The notes: generated from the letters alone by a model not told the origin. DNA of 64,000 nucleotides from Gammaproteobacteria bacterium (GCA_028868515.1 JAGWUI010000002.1:1-64000), one strand, 5' to 3'. Counted from the stretch's first letter, positions 38,012 through 48,158 are shown. Program-made: numbers and translations.

Positions 38012-38028
38012 AGAGAATTTTCAAGCAA

Positions 38029-38475
38029 TTAGTTGGATTTAAATGAATAACGATTGAATATCTCAAATAATCCCATACCGATGATCATCGCAATCACAAA
38101 TACAATGCCTTGAGGTATCCCGCTACCAAGCAAAACAAGTGACGGCCCTGGGCAGATGCCTGCTAAGCCCCAACCCATCCCAAAGATTAAACTTCCAATA
38201 ATCAGTCGGCGATCAATGTGACGTTGTGTTGGAATACGCATGGGTAGACCAAGCATAGAGAGTGTGCGTCGTCGGGCGAGGAGGAAACTGATTGTTGCAA
38301 CTGTGATTCCGCCGATCATGACAAACGCAAGCGATGGATCCCATGCACCAGCCAGATCTAGAAATCCAATGACTTTCTTAGGATTAGTCATGCCTGAAAT
38401 GATTAAGCCAATGCCGAAAATCAGACCTGCAATCCATGAAAATAAAATATTCATATGAGATTTACCTGTTTTCAT
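38029..38475 (-). CDS. YeeE/YedE-type transporter subunit (second half)
   Basis: 148 aa from ATG 38475, whose A overlaps the stop of the previous gene (TAATG), giving translational coupling; ATG 38454 is an alternative. About four membrane helices and the GWGLAGICPGPSLV motif of the sulfur-transport (DUF6691/YeeE) family carry the conserved cysteine used to relay thiosulfate or persulfide sulfur. A longer reading to 38754 lies inside the neighbouring gene and is rejected. Pairs with the product of 38475-38906 as a split transporter (PmpA/PmpB-like). Confidence 0.83.
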   Translation of the reverse strand: MKTGKSHMNILFSWIAGLIFGIGLIISGMTNPKKVIGFLDLAGAWDPSLAFVMIGGITVATISFLLARRRTLSMLGLPMRIPTQRHIDRRLIIGSLIFGMGWGLAGICPGPSLVLLGSGIPQGIVFVIAMIIGMGLFEIFNRYSFKSN

Positions 38476-38906
38476 TAAATTGCGATCACGTGACGAACGA
38501 TAAATACCGTTATAAATCCTGCCGCCATGAATGCTCCTGTCGCAGCCAATGAGCGTGGAGATAGTCGTGATAGACCGCATATGCCATGACCACTTGTACA
38601 ACCCGAGCCTAAACGTGTTCCAAAACCAACCAATACACCAGCCAACACTAAAACAGCATAGTTTGTGGTGATTTGTATGGTGGGTAATGATGCAAATAGA
38701 CGGTAAATCCATGGCGCCATCATAAGTCCAGCAATAAACGCGATGCGCCACCATGTATCATTTTTGGTAGGCTGCAATAAGCCACCTAAAATGCCGCTAA
38801 TTCCCGCAATACGACCATTAACCAAAATAAAGAGAAACGTCGAAAAACCAAGAATTAACCCACCAATTAAGGATGACCATGGTGTAAAACTACTGAAATC
38901 AATCAT
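38475..38906 (-). CDS. YeeE/YedE-type transporter subunit (first half)
   Basis: 143 aa, about four membrane helices. GTRLGSGCTSGHGICGLSRLSPRSL (about 95-120) is the conserved cysteine motif of YeeE/YedE thiosulfate transporters, with three cysteines close together. Its start overlaps the stop of the BigR-like regulator gene by 4 bp, and its stop overlaps the start of the partner subunit. Expected role: moving reduced sulfur species across the inner membrane under persulfide control. Confidence 0.87.
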   Translation of the reverse strand: MIDFSSFTPWSSLIGGLILGFSTFLFILVNGRIAGISGILGGLLQPTKNDTWWRIAFIAGLMMAPWIYRLFASLPTIQITTNYAVLVLAGVLVGFGTRLGSGCTSGHGICGLSRLSPRSLAATGAFMAAGFITVFIVRHVIAI

Positions 38907-39238
38907 GATGATTCCTCGCTGTCTTTAGGGCAGTACAGTTCGTAGAGTAAGTTCAATATCGATAAGACTTTTTGATCTGAGACAGAGTAAAAAATACGTT
39001 TCCCATCGCGGCGTGTTTGTACCAGTTTTTCTGTTCTGAGCACGCCAAGTTGCTGAGAAAGAGTTGGTTGCCGAATGTCTAATGCGCTTTCAAGATCACT
39101 GACTGACATCTCGCCTTGACTGAGTTGACAGAGCAATAACAGTCGATCTTCATTTGCTAGCGTACGTAATGCAGCAGTTGCCTCACTTGCGGCAGATCGC
39201 ATTTGAGAAATATGAGGGACTTGAATAGATGAGTTCAT
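38903..39238 (-). CDS. bigR: BigR/SqrR-like ArsR-family persulfide-responsive repressor
   Basis: 111-aa winged-helix repressor. The HTH is in MSVSDLESALDIRQPTLSQQLGVLRTEKLV. Cysteines C37 and C103 are 66 residues apart, the same spacing as the BigR dithiol (C42/C108), which forms a di- to tetrasulfide bridge in response to persulfide. The linked sulfur transporters and persulfide dioxygenase-like gene support the same role. It is divergent from that gene across an 87-bp region with a perfect inverted repeat. Confidence 0.87.
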   Translation of the reverse strand: MNSSIQVPHISQMRSAASEATAALRTLANEDRLLLLCQLSQGEMSVSDLESALDIRQPTLSQQLGVLRTEKLVQTRRDGKRIFYSVSDQKVLSILNLLYELYCPKDSEESS

Positions 39239-39257
39239 AGATATTTTAGACTAAGCA

Positions 39258-39297
39258 AACATTATGTTGACATATAATATATAAAAAAACATAATGT
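39258..39297. promoter_or_regulatory. Inverted-repeat operator between the BigR-like and persulfide dioxygenase-like genes
   Basis: ACATTATGT (39259-39267) and ACATAATGT (39289-39297) are exact reverse complements with centres 30 bp apart, about three helical turns. TTGACA (39267-39272) inside could be a -35 box. A repressor bound here would block both divergent promoters. Confidence 0.6.
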
Positions 39298-39325
39298 ATG
39301 TCAATAAAGTGTTTTGGAGTAGAGT

Positions 39326-40186
39326 ATGACCCCACTAGTTAAAAGCATTTTTGATACGGTTACAGGTACGATCACTTATATTATTTACGATGAGATCGGT
39401 GGCTATGCGGCTGTTATTGATCCAGTTTTAGAGTTCGATGCTAAATCTGGACGTACATCTACGCATCTGGCTGATGAGGTAATTGAGTTTGTTCAAAGTT
39501 CAAATTTAACAGTAGAGTGGATCCTTGAAACCCATGCTCATGCTGATCATCTGTCGTCTGCAAGTTATATTCAGAGCAAAGTTGGTGGACGAATTGCGAT
39601 TGGTGAGCGCATCACAGAAGTGCAAACGACATTCAAAAAAATATTTAATCTAGAGCAAGATTTTGCACAAGACGGTTCTCAGTTTGATTATTTGTTCACT
39701 GATAACGAAGTTTTTCGAGTAGGGAAACTTGAAGGCCGCGCGTTTAATGTATTTGGGCATACACCAGCAGATATGGCATATCAGTTTGGTGATGCGGTTT
39801 TTGTTGGTGATACATTGTTTATGCCTGATGTTGGTACTGCGCGCTGTGACTTTCCGGGTGGCGATGCTCATCGCTTGTATCAATCAATTCAGAAAATCTT
39901 AGCTTTACCTGCGCATACGCAACTTTACATGTGCCATGACTATCCTCCAAATGGCCGTGAACCCATGTGGCAGACCACGGTTGCGGAGCAAACGGCGACA
40001 AATATTCATGTTCATGCTGGAGTGACTGAAGAAAATTTTGTTCAGATGCGCCAAACGCGAGATTCGAGCTTAGAGATGCCGAAGTTGATTATTCCTTCAA
40101 TCCAATTGAATATTCGGGCAGGGCATTTACCGCCACCTGAAGACAATGGTCAAAGTTATTTCAAGATTCCAATCAATGTGCTTTAG
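39326..40186 (+). CDS. Persulfide dioxygenase-like metallo-beta-lactamase-fold protein (Blh type)
   Basis: 286 aa, ETHE1/Blh family. The metal motif HAHADH is at about 72-77, with further ligands in FGHTPADM, VGDTLFMPDVGTARCDFPGG and CHDYPPNGR. The C-terminal tail (LIIPSIQLNIRAGHLPPPEDNG) is typical of Blh. These enzymes oxidise glutathione persulfide to sulfite. No rhodanese domain is attached. Its promoter region contains the inverted repeat shared with the BigR-like gene, so it is probably induced by sulfide or persulfide stress. Confidence 0.9.
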   Translation: MTPLVKSIFDTVTGTITYIIYDEIGGYAAVIDPVLEFDAKSGRTSTHLADEVIEFVQSSNLTVEWILETHAHADHLSSASYIQSKVGGRIAIGERITEVQTTFKKIFNLEQDFAQDGSQFDYLFTDNEVFRVGKLEGRAFNVFGHTPADMAYQFGDAVFVGDTLFMPDVGTARCDFPGGDAHRLYQSIQKILALPAHTQLYMCHDYPPNGREPMWQTTVAEQTATNIHVHAGVTEENFVQMRQTRDSSLEMPKLIIPSIQLNIRAGHLPPPEDNGQSYFKIPINVL

Positions 40187-40214
40187 TAGGAACTGAGAGA
40201 GTTTTGAATGAAAA

Positions 40215-40290
40215 TGGTACGCTCTGCGGGACTCGAACCCACGTCGGTCGCTTAGGAGGCAACTGCTCTATCCAGTTAAGCTAAGAGCGT
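40215..40290 (-). tRNA. tRNA-Arg (CCU anticodon)
   Basis: 76-nt cloverleaf on the minus strand with encoded CCA. Acceptor ACGCTCT/AGAGCGT, anticodon loop CTCCTAA (anticodon CCT), T loop TTCGAGT. Reads AGG codons. Confidence 0.94.
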
Positions 40291-40373
40291 AGGATGCGGA
40301 TTAAATCATAAATTAGGGTAATATAATAAGTTATTTATAGATTTTTTGTTGACTTACTATCTGGATTGGTCGA

Positions 40374-40898
40374 ATGACGCAAAACGATACCGATGATCTG
40401 GCTCGTAGTTTTAAGCCAGTGATCAATGATTCAGCCAAAATTCTGATTTTAGGCAGCATGCCGGGCGTTAAATCACTTACAGAGCAGCAGTATTATGCGC
40501 ATCCACAAAATGCATTTTGGCGGATTTTAGCGGCGTTATTTCAGTTTGATCGAGATGCGCCTTATGCCGAGCGATTAGAGAGTTTACAAGCGCACGGTAT
40601 TGCATTGTGGGATGTATTGCATTCTTGTAAAAGAGAGGGAAGTTTAGATTCAAAAATCCAACGAGAGACGCAAGTCGCAAATGACTTCAAATCTCTATTT
40701 CAAAAATATCCAACGATTCGCTACGTTTTCTTCAATGGCGGTAAAGCAGAAAGTTATTTCCAGCGTCATATTGCAGCATCACTGGTGGAATATTCACTGA
40801 ACTATCAACGTCTACCATCAACCAGTCCAGCTCACGCGACACTGTCATTTGCAGAGAAATTGGAAGCTTGGCGTGTCATTCAGTCTTTTACCTCATAG
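40374..40898 (+). CDS. DNA-deoxyinosine glycosylase (UDG superfamily, family 6)
   Basis: 174 aa. Motif 1 is LGSMPGVKSLTEQQYYAHPQNAFW (about 25-48) and motif 2 is LPSTSPAHA (about 144-152), the hallmarks of family-6 (HDG) hypoxanthine-DNA glycosylases rather than of E. coli Mug, to which such genes are often assigned. Expected role: removing deaminated bases in base-excision repair. Free-standing gene, convergent with the rRNA methyltransferase gene (6 bp between stops). Confidence 0.85.
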   Translation: MTQNDTDDLARSFKPVINDSAKILILGSMPGVKSLTEQQYYAHPQNAFWRILAALFQFDRDAPYAERLESLQAHGIALWDVLHSCKREGSLDSKIQRETQVANDFKSLFQKYPTIRYVFFNGGKAESYFQRHIAASLVEYSLNYQRLPSTSPAHATLSFAEKLEAWRVIQSFTS

Positions 40899-40904
40899 CT
40901 GATA

Positions 40905-41699
40905 TTAGACCAAACGTTGTCTCACCATCTCAAACATACAGATTGCGCCAGCAATCGCAACATTGAGAGACTCTTGACCACCTGGTTGTGGGATTGTGAC
41001 GGCAATGGCATTGGACAATGCGATATCAGTCGCGCCTTGTCCTTCATTACCCATGAGCCATGCAGTAGGTGCTTTTAGATTAAGGGCATACAGGTTTTGA
41101 CTGGCATGTGAACTTGTTGCATGTAACGGTATGTCTAATCTCTGAATCACGTCAGAAATATCAGCTTGTTCAATGATGTCTAGACCAAATTGCGCGCCCA
41201 TGCCCGCGCGTAAGACGCGAGGTGACCATACAGAAGCTGTGCCTGTAGTACAAATGACTTGCTTAATGCCAGCGGCGGCGGCGGTGCGCAATAGTGTGCC
41301 GACATTACCTGCATCTTGCACATCTTCTAGGATCAGGACATCTGTTGTGAGGCGTTCTGGCAATGATGAATGGACGCTGTTAATCAGCGCCATGATGTCA
41401 ATGCCTTGACCAAGTGTCCGTAGTTCTTTGTATAAGGCATCTGGCAGTACAAAACGAGGAACTTGCTTCCAGCCATCCAACAGATCATTTACTTCTGGAT
41501 GAGTCAGCATGCTTTCGCTAAAAAAAATACTTTCAGGTGTAAAGCCCGCACGTTGGTAAGCATCTAGTAGATGAGCACCTTCCAAGACAGTTTGTCCTGA
41601 TTTTCGGCGTGCACTGGCTTGCTCCAGTAATCCGCGCAAATGTTTTAAACGCGGATTATCTCGAGAGGTAATTGCCAAAGGCATTTTTTCAGGAAGCAT
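40905..41699 (-). CDS. SpoU/TrmH-family RNA 2'-O-methyltransferase
   Basis: 264 aa. An N-terminal RNA-binding domain (RLKHLRGLLEQASARRKSGQTVLEGAHLL) precedes the SPOUT domain with motif 1 DAGNVGTLLRTAAAAG, motif 2 WLMGNEGQGAT and motif 3 IPQPGGQESLNVAIAGAI, which form the deep trefoil knot and SAM site. The target base is unclear; it could be an rRNA (RlmB-like) or tRNA methylase. It is 21 bp downstream of fbp. Confidence 0.87.
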   Translation of the reverse strand: MLPEKMPLAITSRDNPRLKHLRGLLEQASARRKSGQTVLEGAHLLDAYQRAGFTPESIFFSESMLTHPEVNDLLDGWKQVPRFVLPDALYKELRTLGQGIDIMALINSVHSSLPERLTTDVLILEDVQDAGNVGTLLRTAAAAGIKQVICTTGTASVWSPRVLRAGMGAQFGLDIIEQADISDVIQRLDIPLHATSSHASQNLYALNLKAPTAWLMGNEGQGATDIALSNAIAVTIPQPGGQESLNVAIAGAICMFEMVRQRLV

Positions 41700-41720
41700 A
41701 AGAGTCAGCGAATCCCTTAA

Positions 41721-42749
41721 TTATTCAAGAAAATCAGCGTCAGGCTGGACGTGATAATGCGTTACACGTAACACTTCGTTGCGTGAACCGAGTACGACAG
41801 GAATACGTTGATGGAGTCCAGTTGGATCAACGTCCATGATACGTTGGCGTCCTGTGGTTGATGCGCCGCCAGCCTGTTCAATCAAGAAGCTCATTGGATT
41901 TGCTTCATACATGAGGCGTAATTTGCCCGCTTTTTTCGGGTCTTTCAGATCGTATGGGTACATAAAAATACCGCCACGCATCAGAATCCGATGTACGTCG
42001 CCAACCATAGATGCAACCCAACGCATATTAAAGTCTTTACCGCGAACGCCTTCTTTACCTTCTAAGCATTCGTTGACATAACGTTGCATTGGTTTTTCCC
42101 AATGACGTTGGTTCGACATATTGATCGCAAATTCTTGTGTATCGGTTGGGATGCTGAGGCGCTCAGAGGTGAGAATAAATTCACCCAAGTCACGGTCAAG
42201 CGTAAAGACATCCACGCCATTACCCAGCGTTAAAACGAGTAGGGTTGATGGGCCATACAGCGCATATCCTGCGGCAACTTGATGCTGACCTGCTTGATAG
42301 AAGTCGCTGGTTTCAACTGAATTTGTATTCGGACGCTCAAGAATTGAGAAGATGGTTCCAACACTCATATTCACATCGATGTTGCTTGAACCATCTAATG
42401 GATCAAACAAAATCAGATATTTACCTGATTCACTTGCGACGATCATTTCATCCATTTCTTCTGATGCAAGTCCAGCCGCAATACCACCGCCGAGTAAGGT
42501 ATCTACCATGAGAACGTTTGAAATAATATCGAGTTTCTTTTGCGTTTCGCCTTGTACGTTATCTGAATTCGCGCTGCCCAAAACCCCAGCTAAAGCACCT
42601 TTATGCAATGCTGCACTGATGCCTTTACATGCAATTGCTGTTTGCAAAATCAATTGAGTCAGATCAGGAGTCAGGTGATTAATGCGCTGGGCTGAGTTGC
42701 TGGTGACTTGGCGTGTCAAAAGATATTGATTTAAGGTAATCGCAGACAT
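41721..42749 (-). CDS. fbp: Fructose-1,6-bisphosphatase class 1
   Basis: Gluconeogenic phosphatase converting fructose 1,6-bisphosphate to fructose 6-phosphate. 342 aa, typical. The metal-binding [23 protein letters not shown] motif is intact, as are the sugar-binding [10 protein letters not shown] region, [37 protein letters not shown] and the C-terminal [14 protein letters not shown]. Strictly gluconeogenic, fitting an organism that grows on organic acids. Confidence 0.96.
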   Translation of the reverse strand: MSAITLNQYLLTRQVTSNSAQRINHLTPDLTQLILQTAIACKGISAALHKGALAGVLGSANSDNVQGETQKKLDIISNVLMVDTLLGGGIAAGLASEEMDEMIVASESGKYLILFDPLDGSSNIDVNMSVGTIFSILERPNTNSVETSDFYQAGQHQVAAGYALYGPSTLLVLTLGNGVDVFTLDRDLGEFILTSERLSIPTDTQEFAINMSNQRHWEKPMQRYVNECLEGKEGVRGKDFNMRWVASMVGDVHRILMRGGIFMYPYDLKDPKKAGKLRLMYEANPMSFLIEQAGGASTTGRQRIMDVDPTGLHQRIPVVLGSRNEVLRVTHYHVQPDADFLE

Positions 42750-42919
42750 AAGGCTACTCGATGATCCTATAAAATGGTGATGAAAATAAGCTGTGATAAT
42801 GAAATCATTGTGTCGCTTAAAATAGCAGCAAACAACAGCGGCAAAATATTAAATCTGATTCATTTGTAGTGTTACATGAAACTATTAAGTTAATTCATAA
42901 AATGAATTAAAAGCTTCTA

Positions 42920-43303
42920 TTACAAGGCATAAGCCATTAAATCTTCTAAGCTGACAACAGCTAGTGCTGCTTCATGACAGGCTTCTAACTTCACTTTTGG
43001 CGCAACACCTGCATCTAAAGCCTCTTTCCAGCGGGTGACACATAAACACCAAAAATCACCAGGAACTAAACCTTGAAACTCAAATTGAGGGAGTGGCGTG
43101 GTGAGATCATTGCCCATTTGCTGTGAGAAGCTTAAAAATTCTGACGTGACTTGCACACATACCGTATGCAAACCAAAATCTTGTATGCCTGTATGGCAAA
43201 AACCGTCACGATAATACCCAGTAATTGGGCTAAAACAGCAACTTGCCAAACGTTCACCCAAGACATTACGGGTATTGATCAATGGATCTGGGTGTATAGA
43301 CAT
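42920..43303 (-). CDS. DUF2237 protein
   Basis: 127 aa from ATG 43303 (MSIHPDPLINTRNVLG); an ATG at 43318 would add five residues. The family pattern LINTRNVLGERLASCC...TGYYRDGFC...FLSFSQQMGNDLTTPLPQFEFQGLVPGDFWCLCVTRWKEAL is clear, with several conserved cysteines. Soluble protein of unknown biochemical role. Stand-alone gene. Confidence 0.82.
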   Translation of the reverse strand: MSIHPDPLINTRNVLGERLASCCFSPITGYYRDGFCHTGIQDFGLHTVCVQVTSEFLSFSQQMGNDLTTPLPQFEFQGLVPGDFWCLCVTRWKEALDAGVAPKVKLEACHEAALAVVSLEDLMAYAL

Positions 43304-43482
43304 CAAGCCATCCTTCATAAAATCATGATGCGCATCAAGGAAACGTGCGAAATCAATTTATCTTGAGATCTGCTCTATTGTATCGCTAAAACGCTCAATT
43401 CCAAAATGTTTGACTCGAAATTGCAATCAAACTACCGCAGAATGTAACGCTATTTTGTTGAAAATATGGATTTCATATTTAA

Positions 43483-44256
43483 TCAGTGAAAGCTTTCAAG
43501 CTGGGCAAGTATGCCTGCACGTAATGGCTGTAAATGACCTTCAGCAAGTTGTAATTGATAAAATGTAAACCCGCCAATGATTGCCAGCACGATAAAGCTA
43601 CTGATACGAATCATTTGCCGCTGTTTTTGACTCATATTCTCTGTCAATGAAAATACTAATCCTAGTAATGCACCTGTGATGATGCCGCCGAGATGTGCTG
43701 CGTTATCAATGCCCGCGATGCTTAAACCTAATCCAAAGTTAATCGCCATAATGACGAGCAGTGGCTTGAGTTGTAAGGTTTGATTGGGATGTAGATTTGC
43801 TTTAGGTCGCCACGCAGCAACAATCAGTGCACCACCTAAACCCATAATTGCCCCTGATGCACCAGCGCTGACCACAAAAGCATTTGCGTCATTTAGTATC
43901 TGCTGATTGAACACGTTATGGATCACGCTCAGTAGACTTCCAACTAAACCCGCACTTAAATACATGGCAAGATAAAAGCGGCGACCATAATAAAATTCCG
44001 CGTAAACGCCCCAAATATAAAGCGCCCAACAATTTACCGCGAGATGAAGTAATCCGATATGTAGAAACATACTACTGAGCAAGCGCCACCAATCACCTGT
44101 TAACGTCAGTGGTGCATAATTTGCGCCCCAGATCAGTAAATCACCCATTCTCGGGCTAAATAGACTGACGCCACTTAAGATTTCGATCACAAACATGGAA
44201 ATGTTGATCAGCAACAAAAGTCCTGTGAGTTTCCAGATGCGTAGAGTTGAAAACAT
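43483..44256 (-). CDS. Rhomboid-family intramembrane serine protease
   Basis: 257 aa with six or seven membrane helices. The catalytic serine is in GASGAIMG and the catalytic histidine in NAAHLGGIITG; the conserved histidine and asparagine of helix 2 are in HLAVNCWALYIWG. All residues for a functional protease are present. Substrates are unknown. Stand-alone gene transcribed away from mtgA. Confidence 0.88.
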   Translation of the reverse strand: MFSTLRIWKLTGLLLLINISMFVIEILSGVSLFSPRMGDLLIWGANYAPLTLTGDWWRLLSSMFLHIGLLHLAVNCWALYIWGVYAEFYYGRRFYLAMYLSAGLVGSLLSVIHNVFNQQILNDANAFVVSAGASGAIMGLGGALIVAAWRPKANLHPNQTLQLKPLLVIMAINFGLGLSIAGIDNAAHLGGIITGALLGLVFSLTENMSQKQRQMIRISSFIVLAIIGGFTFYQLQLAEGHLQPLRAGILAQLESFH

Positions 44257-44503
44257 GCGTGAATGGTTCCTTTACTTGCTCAAATACTTCTTTCAAATGA
44301 TGAAGTTGTCATGCTCATGATCATGGGTGTCGTGTGTTTATGTATTGCTTGGAGCCAGACAACTTAGAAATCAATCTTAAAACGAATGAAAAATATTCGC
44401 TTTAACTGTAGATTCACTACAGAGTTATGTATTCAACACAGTGGATTGGCTGAAAATCGGCTATGCTTAGCTATCTTATCTTTTTTGTAGACATTAGGCG
44501 TAC

Positions 44504-45181
44504 ATGAAAGCTTTTTTTGCACGTATTTCGTTAATCCTATTCTCTTTATTTTTAGCGGTGCAGCTTTTTGTTTTTGCGAGCTTATTGTGGTGGAAGCATC
44601 ATGATGTTAATCGTTCTATGTTTATGCGTGAGTATTTATGGAGTGGCGATAATACAACGACGATTCAACATCGTACCGTGCAATATGATCAGATTAGCGT
44701 CCATGTAAAGCGTGCATTGATTGCTGGTGAAGATGCCAAATTTATGTATCATCACGGATTTGATTGGGATGGGATTCGTGCAGCTTTAGAAAAAAATGAC
44801 AAAAAAGGACATGTTGTTGCAGGTGGGTCGACGATCAGTCAACAACTTGCTAAGAACTTATTTTTATCCAATGAACGCTCTTATTTTCGTAAAGGCGAAG
44901 AAGCGATTATTACGTGGATGATGGAACGGATGTGGAGTAAAGAGCGCATTCTCGATGTCTATTTAAACGTGATCGAGTTTGGTGATGGCGTTTATGGCAT
45001 AGAAGCTGCTTCACAGTTTTACTATGGAAAATCTGCTGCTGAAATTAACGCAAACGAAGCTGCAAAATTAGCAGGGCTCGTGCCAAATCCAGTCTATTAT
45101 GAAATGCATCAACATGATCGAAAAATGCTGCGTCGTGTCGCGGTCATTCGACGTTATATGGGTTATTCTGCAATCCCATAG
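44504..45181 (+). CDS. mtgA: Monofunctional biosynthetic peptidoglycan transglycosylase
   Basis: 225 aa, GT51 family. One N-terminal membrane anchor (about 8-27), then the glycan-polymerising domain with EDAKFMYHHGFDW (catalytic Glu), AGGSTISQQLAKNLFLSNERSYFRKGEEAIITWMME and the second catalytic Glu in NVIEFGDGVYGIEAAS. No transpeptidase domain is attached, so it is monofunctional. Single gene just before ppk1. Confidence 0.95.
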   Translation: MKAFFARISLILFSLFLAVQLFVFASLLWWKHHDVNRSMFMREYLWSGDNTTTIQHRTVQYDQISVHVKRALIAGEDAKFMYHHGFDWDGIRAALEKNDKKGHVVAGGSTISQQLAKNLFLSNERSYFRKGEEAIITWMMERMWSKERILDVYLNVIEFGDGVYGIEAASQFYYGKSAAEINANEAAKLAGLVPNPVYYEMHQHDRKMLRRVAVIRRYMGYSAIP

Positions 45182-45337
45182 TGCATCGCTTAAAAAACTT
45201 GTATAGATAATAATTTAGCGATTAAGATCAAATAAATAGGCATCATTCAAGAAACTGTCATATTTTGTCGTCAAAATGAGGTAGAACAATAGAATGATTA
45301 GCTCATTATTTATTCTTTTCAAGAATTTAGGAATATC

Positions 45338-47422
45338 ATGAACCAAGCCGCTCAAGCACCCACTGACATTATTGAATTTGAACCTAGTGTCCGTTATATA
45401 AACCGTGATTTATCGCTATTGGATTTTCATTTACGCGTGCTTGAACAGGCTGTTGATCCACTTAATCCTGTGATTGAGCGTTTGGTATTTTTGCTGATTT
45501 TTTCTCGTAACATGGATGAGTTTTTTGAAGTCCGAGTTGCGGGATTGATGCAACAGTTGGGTTATAGCGACGACAGCACAACACCAGATGGGATGCATCC
45601 TTCAGAAGTGCTTGCCAAAATTTCAGAAATCGCACATGCCGCGATTGAGCGCCAATATCGTATTCTCAATGAAGAAGTTTTACCTGCGCTAGCAGAAGAA
45701 AATATTCGTTTCTTGCGTCGTGAAGAGCTGACACCTGATCAAGCCAATTGGGTGCATCAATATTTCCGTGAGCAAGTGCTACCAGTTTTAACACCGATTA
45801 GCTTAGATCCAGCGCATCCATTCCCGCGTTTAGTGAACAAAAGTCTGAACTTCATTGTGACTTTGGATGGTAAAGACGCATTTGGTCGTGATATCAAATT
45901 TGCAATTGTTCCTGCGCCGCGCTCATTGCCGCGTGTTGTTCGCTTACCTGATCATTTGACAGGCGGTTTTGAGCATCATGTGATGTTGTCTGCGATTATT
46001 CATGAACATGTCAGCGATCTGTTCCCAGGCATGTCTGCAACAGGATGTCATCAATTCCGCGTCACGCGTAATGCGGATTTAGAGTTTGATGAAGATGCCG
46101 AAGACGTTGCTAAAGCATTGAAAGGTGGTTTGAGTTCACGTCGTTTCGGTCGTGCTGTTCGTTTGGAAGTGACGAACCATTGCCCAGATAATATTATTGA
46201 TTATTTATTGCGTCGTTTTGGCCTTAATCAGACACAGCTTTATCGCGTCAATGGTCCTGTCAATTTGGCACGTTTGCTGTCGAATTTTAATCGTCCAAAA
46301 ATGCGCTATAAATCTTTCATTCCAGCAATGCCTGCAGCGCTACGCAGCTCAGAAGACATTTTTGCATCGATTAAGAAACAAGATATTTTGATTCATCATC
46401 CGTTTGAATCATTTGCACCAGTCATTAACTTCTTGCGCGAAGCAGCACGCGACCCGCAAGTGTTGGCAATTAAACAAACCTTGTATCGTAGCGGTGCAGA
46501 TTCTGAGATTGTACAGATTCTCGCGGATGCGGCACGTCAGGGCAAAGAAGTCACCGCAATCATCGAACTCCGTGCGCGTTTCGATGAAGAATCCAATATG
46601 GAAGTGGCGAATATTCTGCAAGAAGCGGGCGCGGTTGTTGTGTATGGCATCGTCGGTTATAAAACCCATGCCAAGATGATTCTAGTTGTGCGCCGTGAAG
46701 GGGATAAACTGACGCGCTATGTGCATTTAGGCACAGGGAATTATCATGCGGGTAATGCGCGAATGTACACCGACTATGGTTTACTGTCTGCTAATCCACA
46801 GCTTTCTGAAGATGTGCATAAGATTTTCCAAGAACTCACGGGAATGGGTAAAGCGGCGAAGTTGCAAAAATTGCTCCATGCGCCATTTACGCTACATCCG
46901 CAATTGATTGCGTTGATCAATGAAGAAATTGAGTTTGCAAAATCAGGTAAAAGCGGGCATATCATTGTCAAAGTGAATGCGTTAACTGAGCGCCATTTGA
47001 TTGATGCGTTGTATAAAGCATCGAACGCGGGTGTGAAAGTTGATTTGATTATTCGCTCGACTTGCTGCTTACGTCCGCAAGTTAAAGGCTTGTCTGAAAA
47101 TATTCGAGTTCGTTCAATCGTGGGTCGTTTTCTTGAACACACTCGCGTGTATTACTTTGCAAATGGCGGTGAGCCGAAGGTGTATTGCGCGAGTGCTGAC
47201 TGGATGGATCGTAATTTGTACTCACGTGTAGAAGTATGTTTCCCGATTGATAATGGTCATTTGCGCCGTCGTATCATTCAACAAGGTTTGCAGAATTACT
47301 TAGATGATAATCAGCAGGCTTGGGAGTTGGATAAAAATGGCGTGTGGAATCGTGTAGTGCCTGCAGAGGGCGCAGAGTTGCATATGGCACAGTCGATTTT
47401 GTTAGAGAAGTTAGCACGTTAA
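45338..47422 (+). CDS. ppk1: Polyphosphate kinase 1
   Basis: Makes long-chain polyphosphate from ATP reversibly. 694 aa with the four PPK1 domains. The start contains [20 protein letters not shown]. The catalytic-histidine region is [13 protein letters not shown], followed by [21 protein letters not shown]. The second active-site histidine is in [14 protein letters not shown], followed by [17 protein letters not shown]. No ppx is adjacent; a terminator follows. Confidence 0.96.
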   Translation: MNQAAQAPTDIIEFEPSVRYINRDLSLLDFHLRVLEQAVDPLNPVIERLVFLLIFSRNMDEFFEVRVAGLMQQLGYSDDSTTPDGMHPSEVLAKISEIAHAAIERQYRILNEEVLPALAEENIRFLRREELTPDQANWVHQYFREQVLPVLTPISLDPAHPFPRLVNKSLNFIVTLDGKDAFGRDIKFAIVPAPRSLPRVVRLPDHLTGGFEHHVMLSAIIHEHVSDLFPGMSATGCHQFRVTRNADLEFDEDAEDVAKALKGGLSSRRFGRAVRLEVTNHCPDNIIDYLLRRFGLNQTQLYRVNGPVNLARLLSNFNRPKMRYKSFIPAMPAALRSSEDIFASIKKQDILIHHPFESFAPVINFLREAARDPQVLAIKQTLYRSGADSEIVQILADAARQGKEVTAIIELRARFDEESNMEVANILQEAGAVVVYGIVGYKTHAKMILVVRREGDKLTRYVHLGTGNYHAGNARMYTDYGLLSANPQLSEDVHKIFQELTGMGKAAKLQKLLHAPFTLHPQLIALINEEIEFAKSGKSGHIIVKVNALTERHLIDALYKASNAGVKVDLIIRSTCCLRPQVKGLSENIRVRSIVGRFLEHTRVYYFANGGEPKVYCASADWMDRNLYSRVEVCFPIDNGHLRRRIIQQGLQNYLDDNQQAWELDKNGVWNRVVPAEGAELHMAQSILLEKLAR

Positions 47423-47439
47423 GTTTGTTTTTATTAAAT

Positions 47440-47478
47440 TAAAAAAGCCAGTTTTGCGAGAGCAAGCTGGCTATTTTG
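47440..47478. terminator. Bidirectional terminator after ppk1
   Basis: AGCCAG (47446-47451) pairs with CTGGCT (47467-47472), extended by TTTGC/GCAA with small bulges, flanked by A6 on the left and ATTTT on the right. It sits between ppk1 (+) and the convergent membrane-protein gene (-). Confidence 0.8.
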
Positions 47479-47528
47479 ATGGATCAAACCATATTTTTCA
47501 ATGTGGTGGTCATATATTGGCGATTTGG

Positions 47529-47975
47529 TTAAGCTAAAAAGTTACTAATCAAGCGATAAAACTCTTCTCTTGGTTTCCAATTGTTTTGTAATGTTATTTT
47601 TTTACCAGTCCGTGTGCGAAAAACAGCTTTCATAAATGTTCCATCCGTTACAACGATAGAATGTACTGTGTTAACTTTATCTATATCCGCCCATAAAACT
47701 AGATTGGTTCCAAATAGCGTAGTTAATCTGAATCCCTTTTCATATACGGTGAACTCTGATCTGAGTTGGTTGAAAATATACAAAGGATAGCCAACTAACG
47801 TTATTATCCGAATTGACCAGCCTAAGCCATTTACGCCATCTGCCAACATAGCCATGGATATGAATAATAGAAACGGGGCTATTATTGTTGCGATAATTGT
47901 ATAAGTAAGAGTCTTTTTAAAGGTCTGAACTTTACGACCCATGCTAGCATTTTTATTTTTTAATAATGTTGTCAT
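47529..47975 (-). CDS. Small membrane protein of unknown function
   Basis: 148 aa. Two hydrophobic helices (about 27-48 and 52-70) are followed by a cytoplasmic C-terminal domain of alternating hydrophobic strands (FTVYEKGFRLTTLFGTNLVLWADIDKV...KAVFRTRTGKKITL) resembling bacterial PH-like domains such as YcxB or bPH. No family is certain. It is more A+T-rich than its neighbours and stands alone between ppk1 and purB, suggesting an accessory gene. Confidence 0.6.
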   Translation of the reverse strand: MTTLLKNKNASMGRKVQTFKKTLTYTIIATIIAPFLLFISMAMLADGVNGLGWSIRIITLVGYPLYIFNQLRSEFTVYEKGFRLTTLFGTNLVLWADIDKVNTVHSIVVTDGTFMKAVFRTRTGKKITLQNNWKPREEFYRLISNFLA

Positions 47976-48158
47976 GTTGCTTCCCTGAGTTAGTATAAAA
48001 AATATAATTGTTATGGTATATCACAACAGTATGAAAGATCTATTTAAATTCTTAATTGGTAATTTTAGAGCCGATGCACATAAATTAAAGTGGCCGAAAA
48101 ATTTTCCTTGTTAGACCACGTTATCATCGATTTACATTAGCTAGTTTTTCTTTGAATA

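Noticed and set aside
38478-38754. N-terminal extension of the second YeeE/YedE gene
   Set aside because: It reads through the neighbouring transporter gene out of frame and is rich in Cys, His and Trp; the coupled ATG at 38475 is a better start.
47529-47975. Transposon or phage origin for the small membrane protein gene
   Set aside because: It is A+T-rich, but I see no inverted repeats, integrase or target duplication around it.
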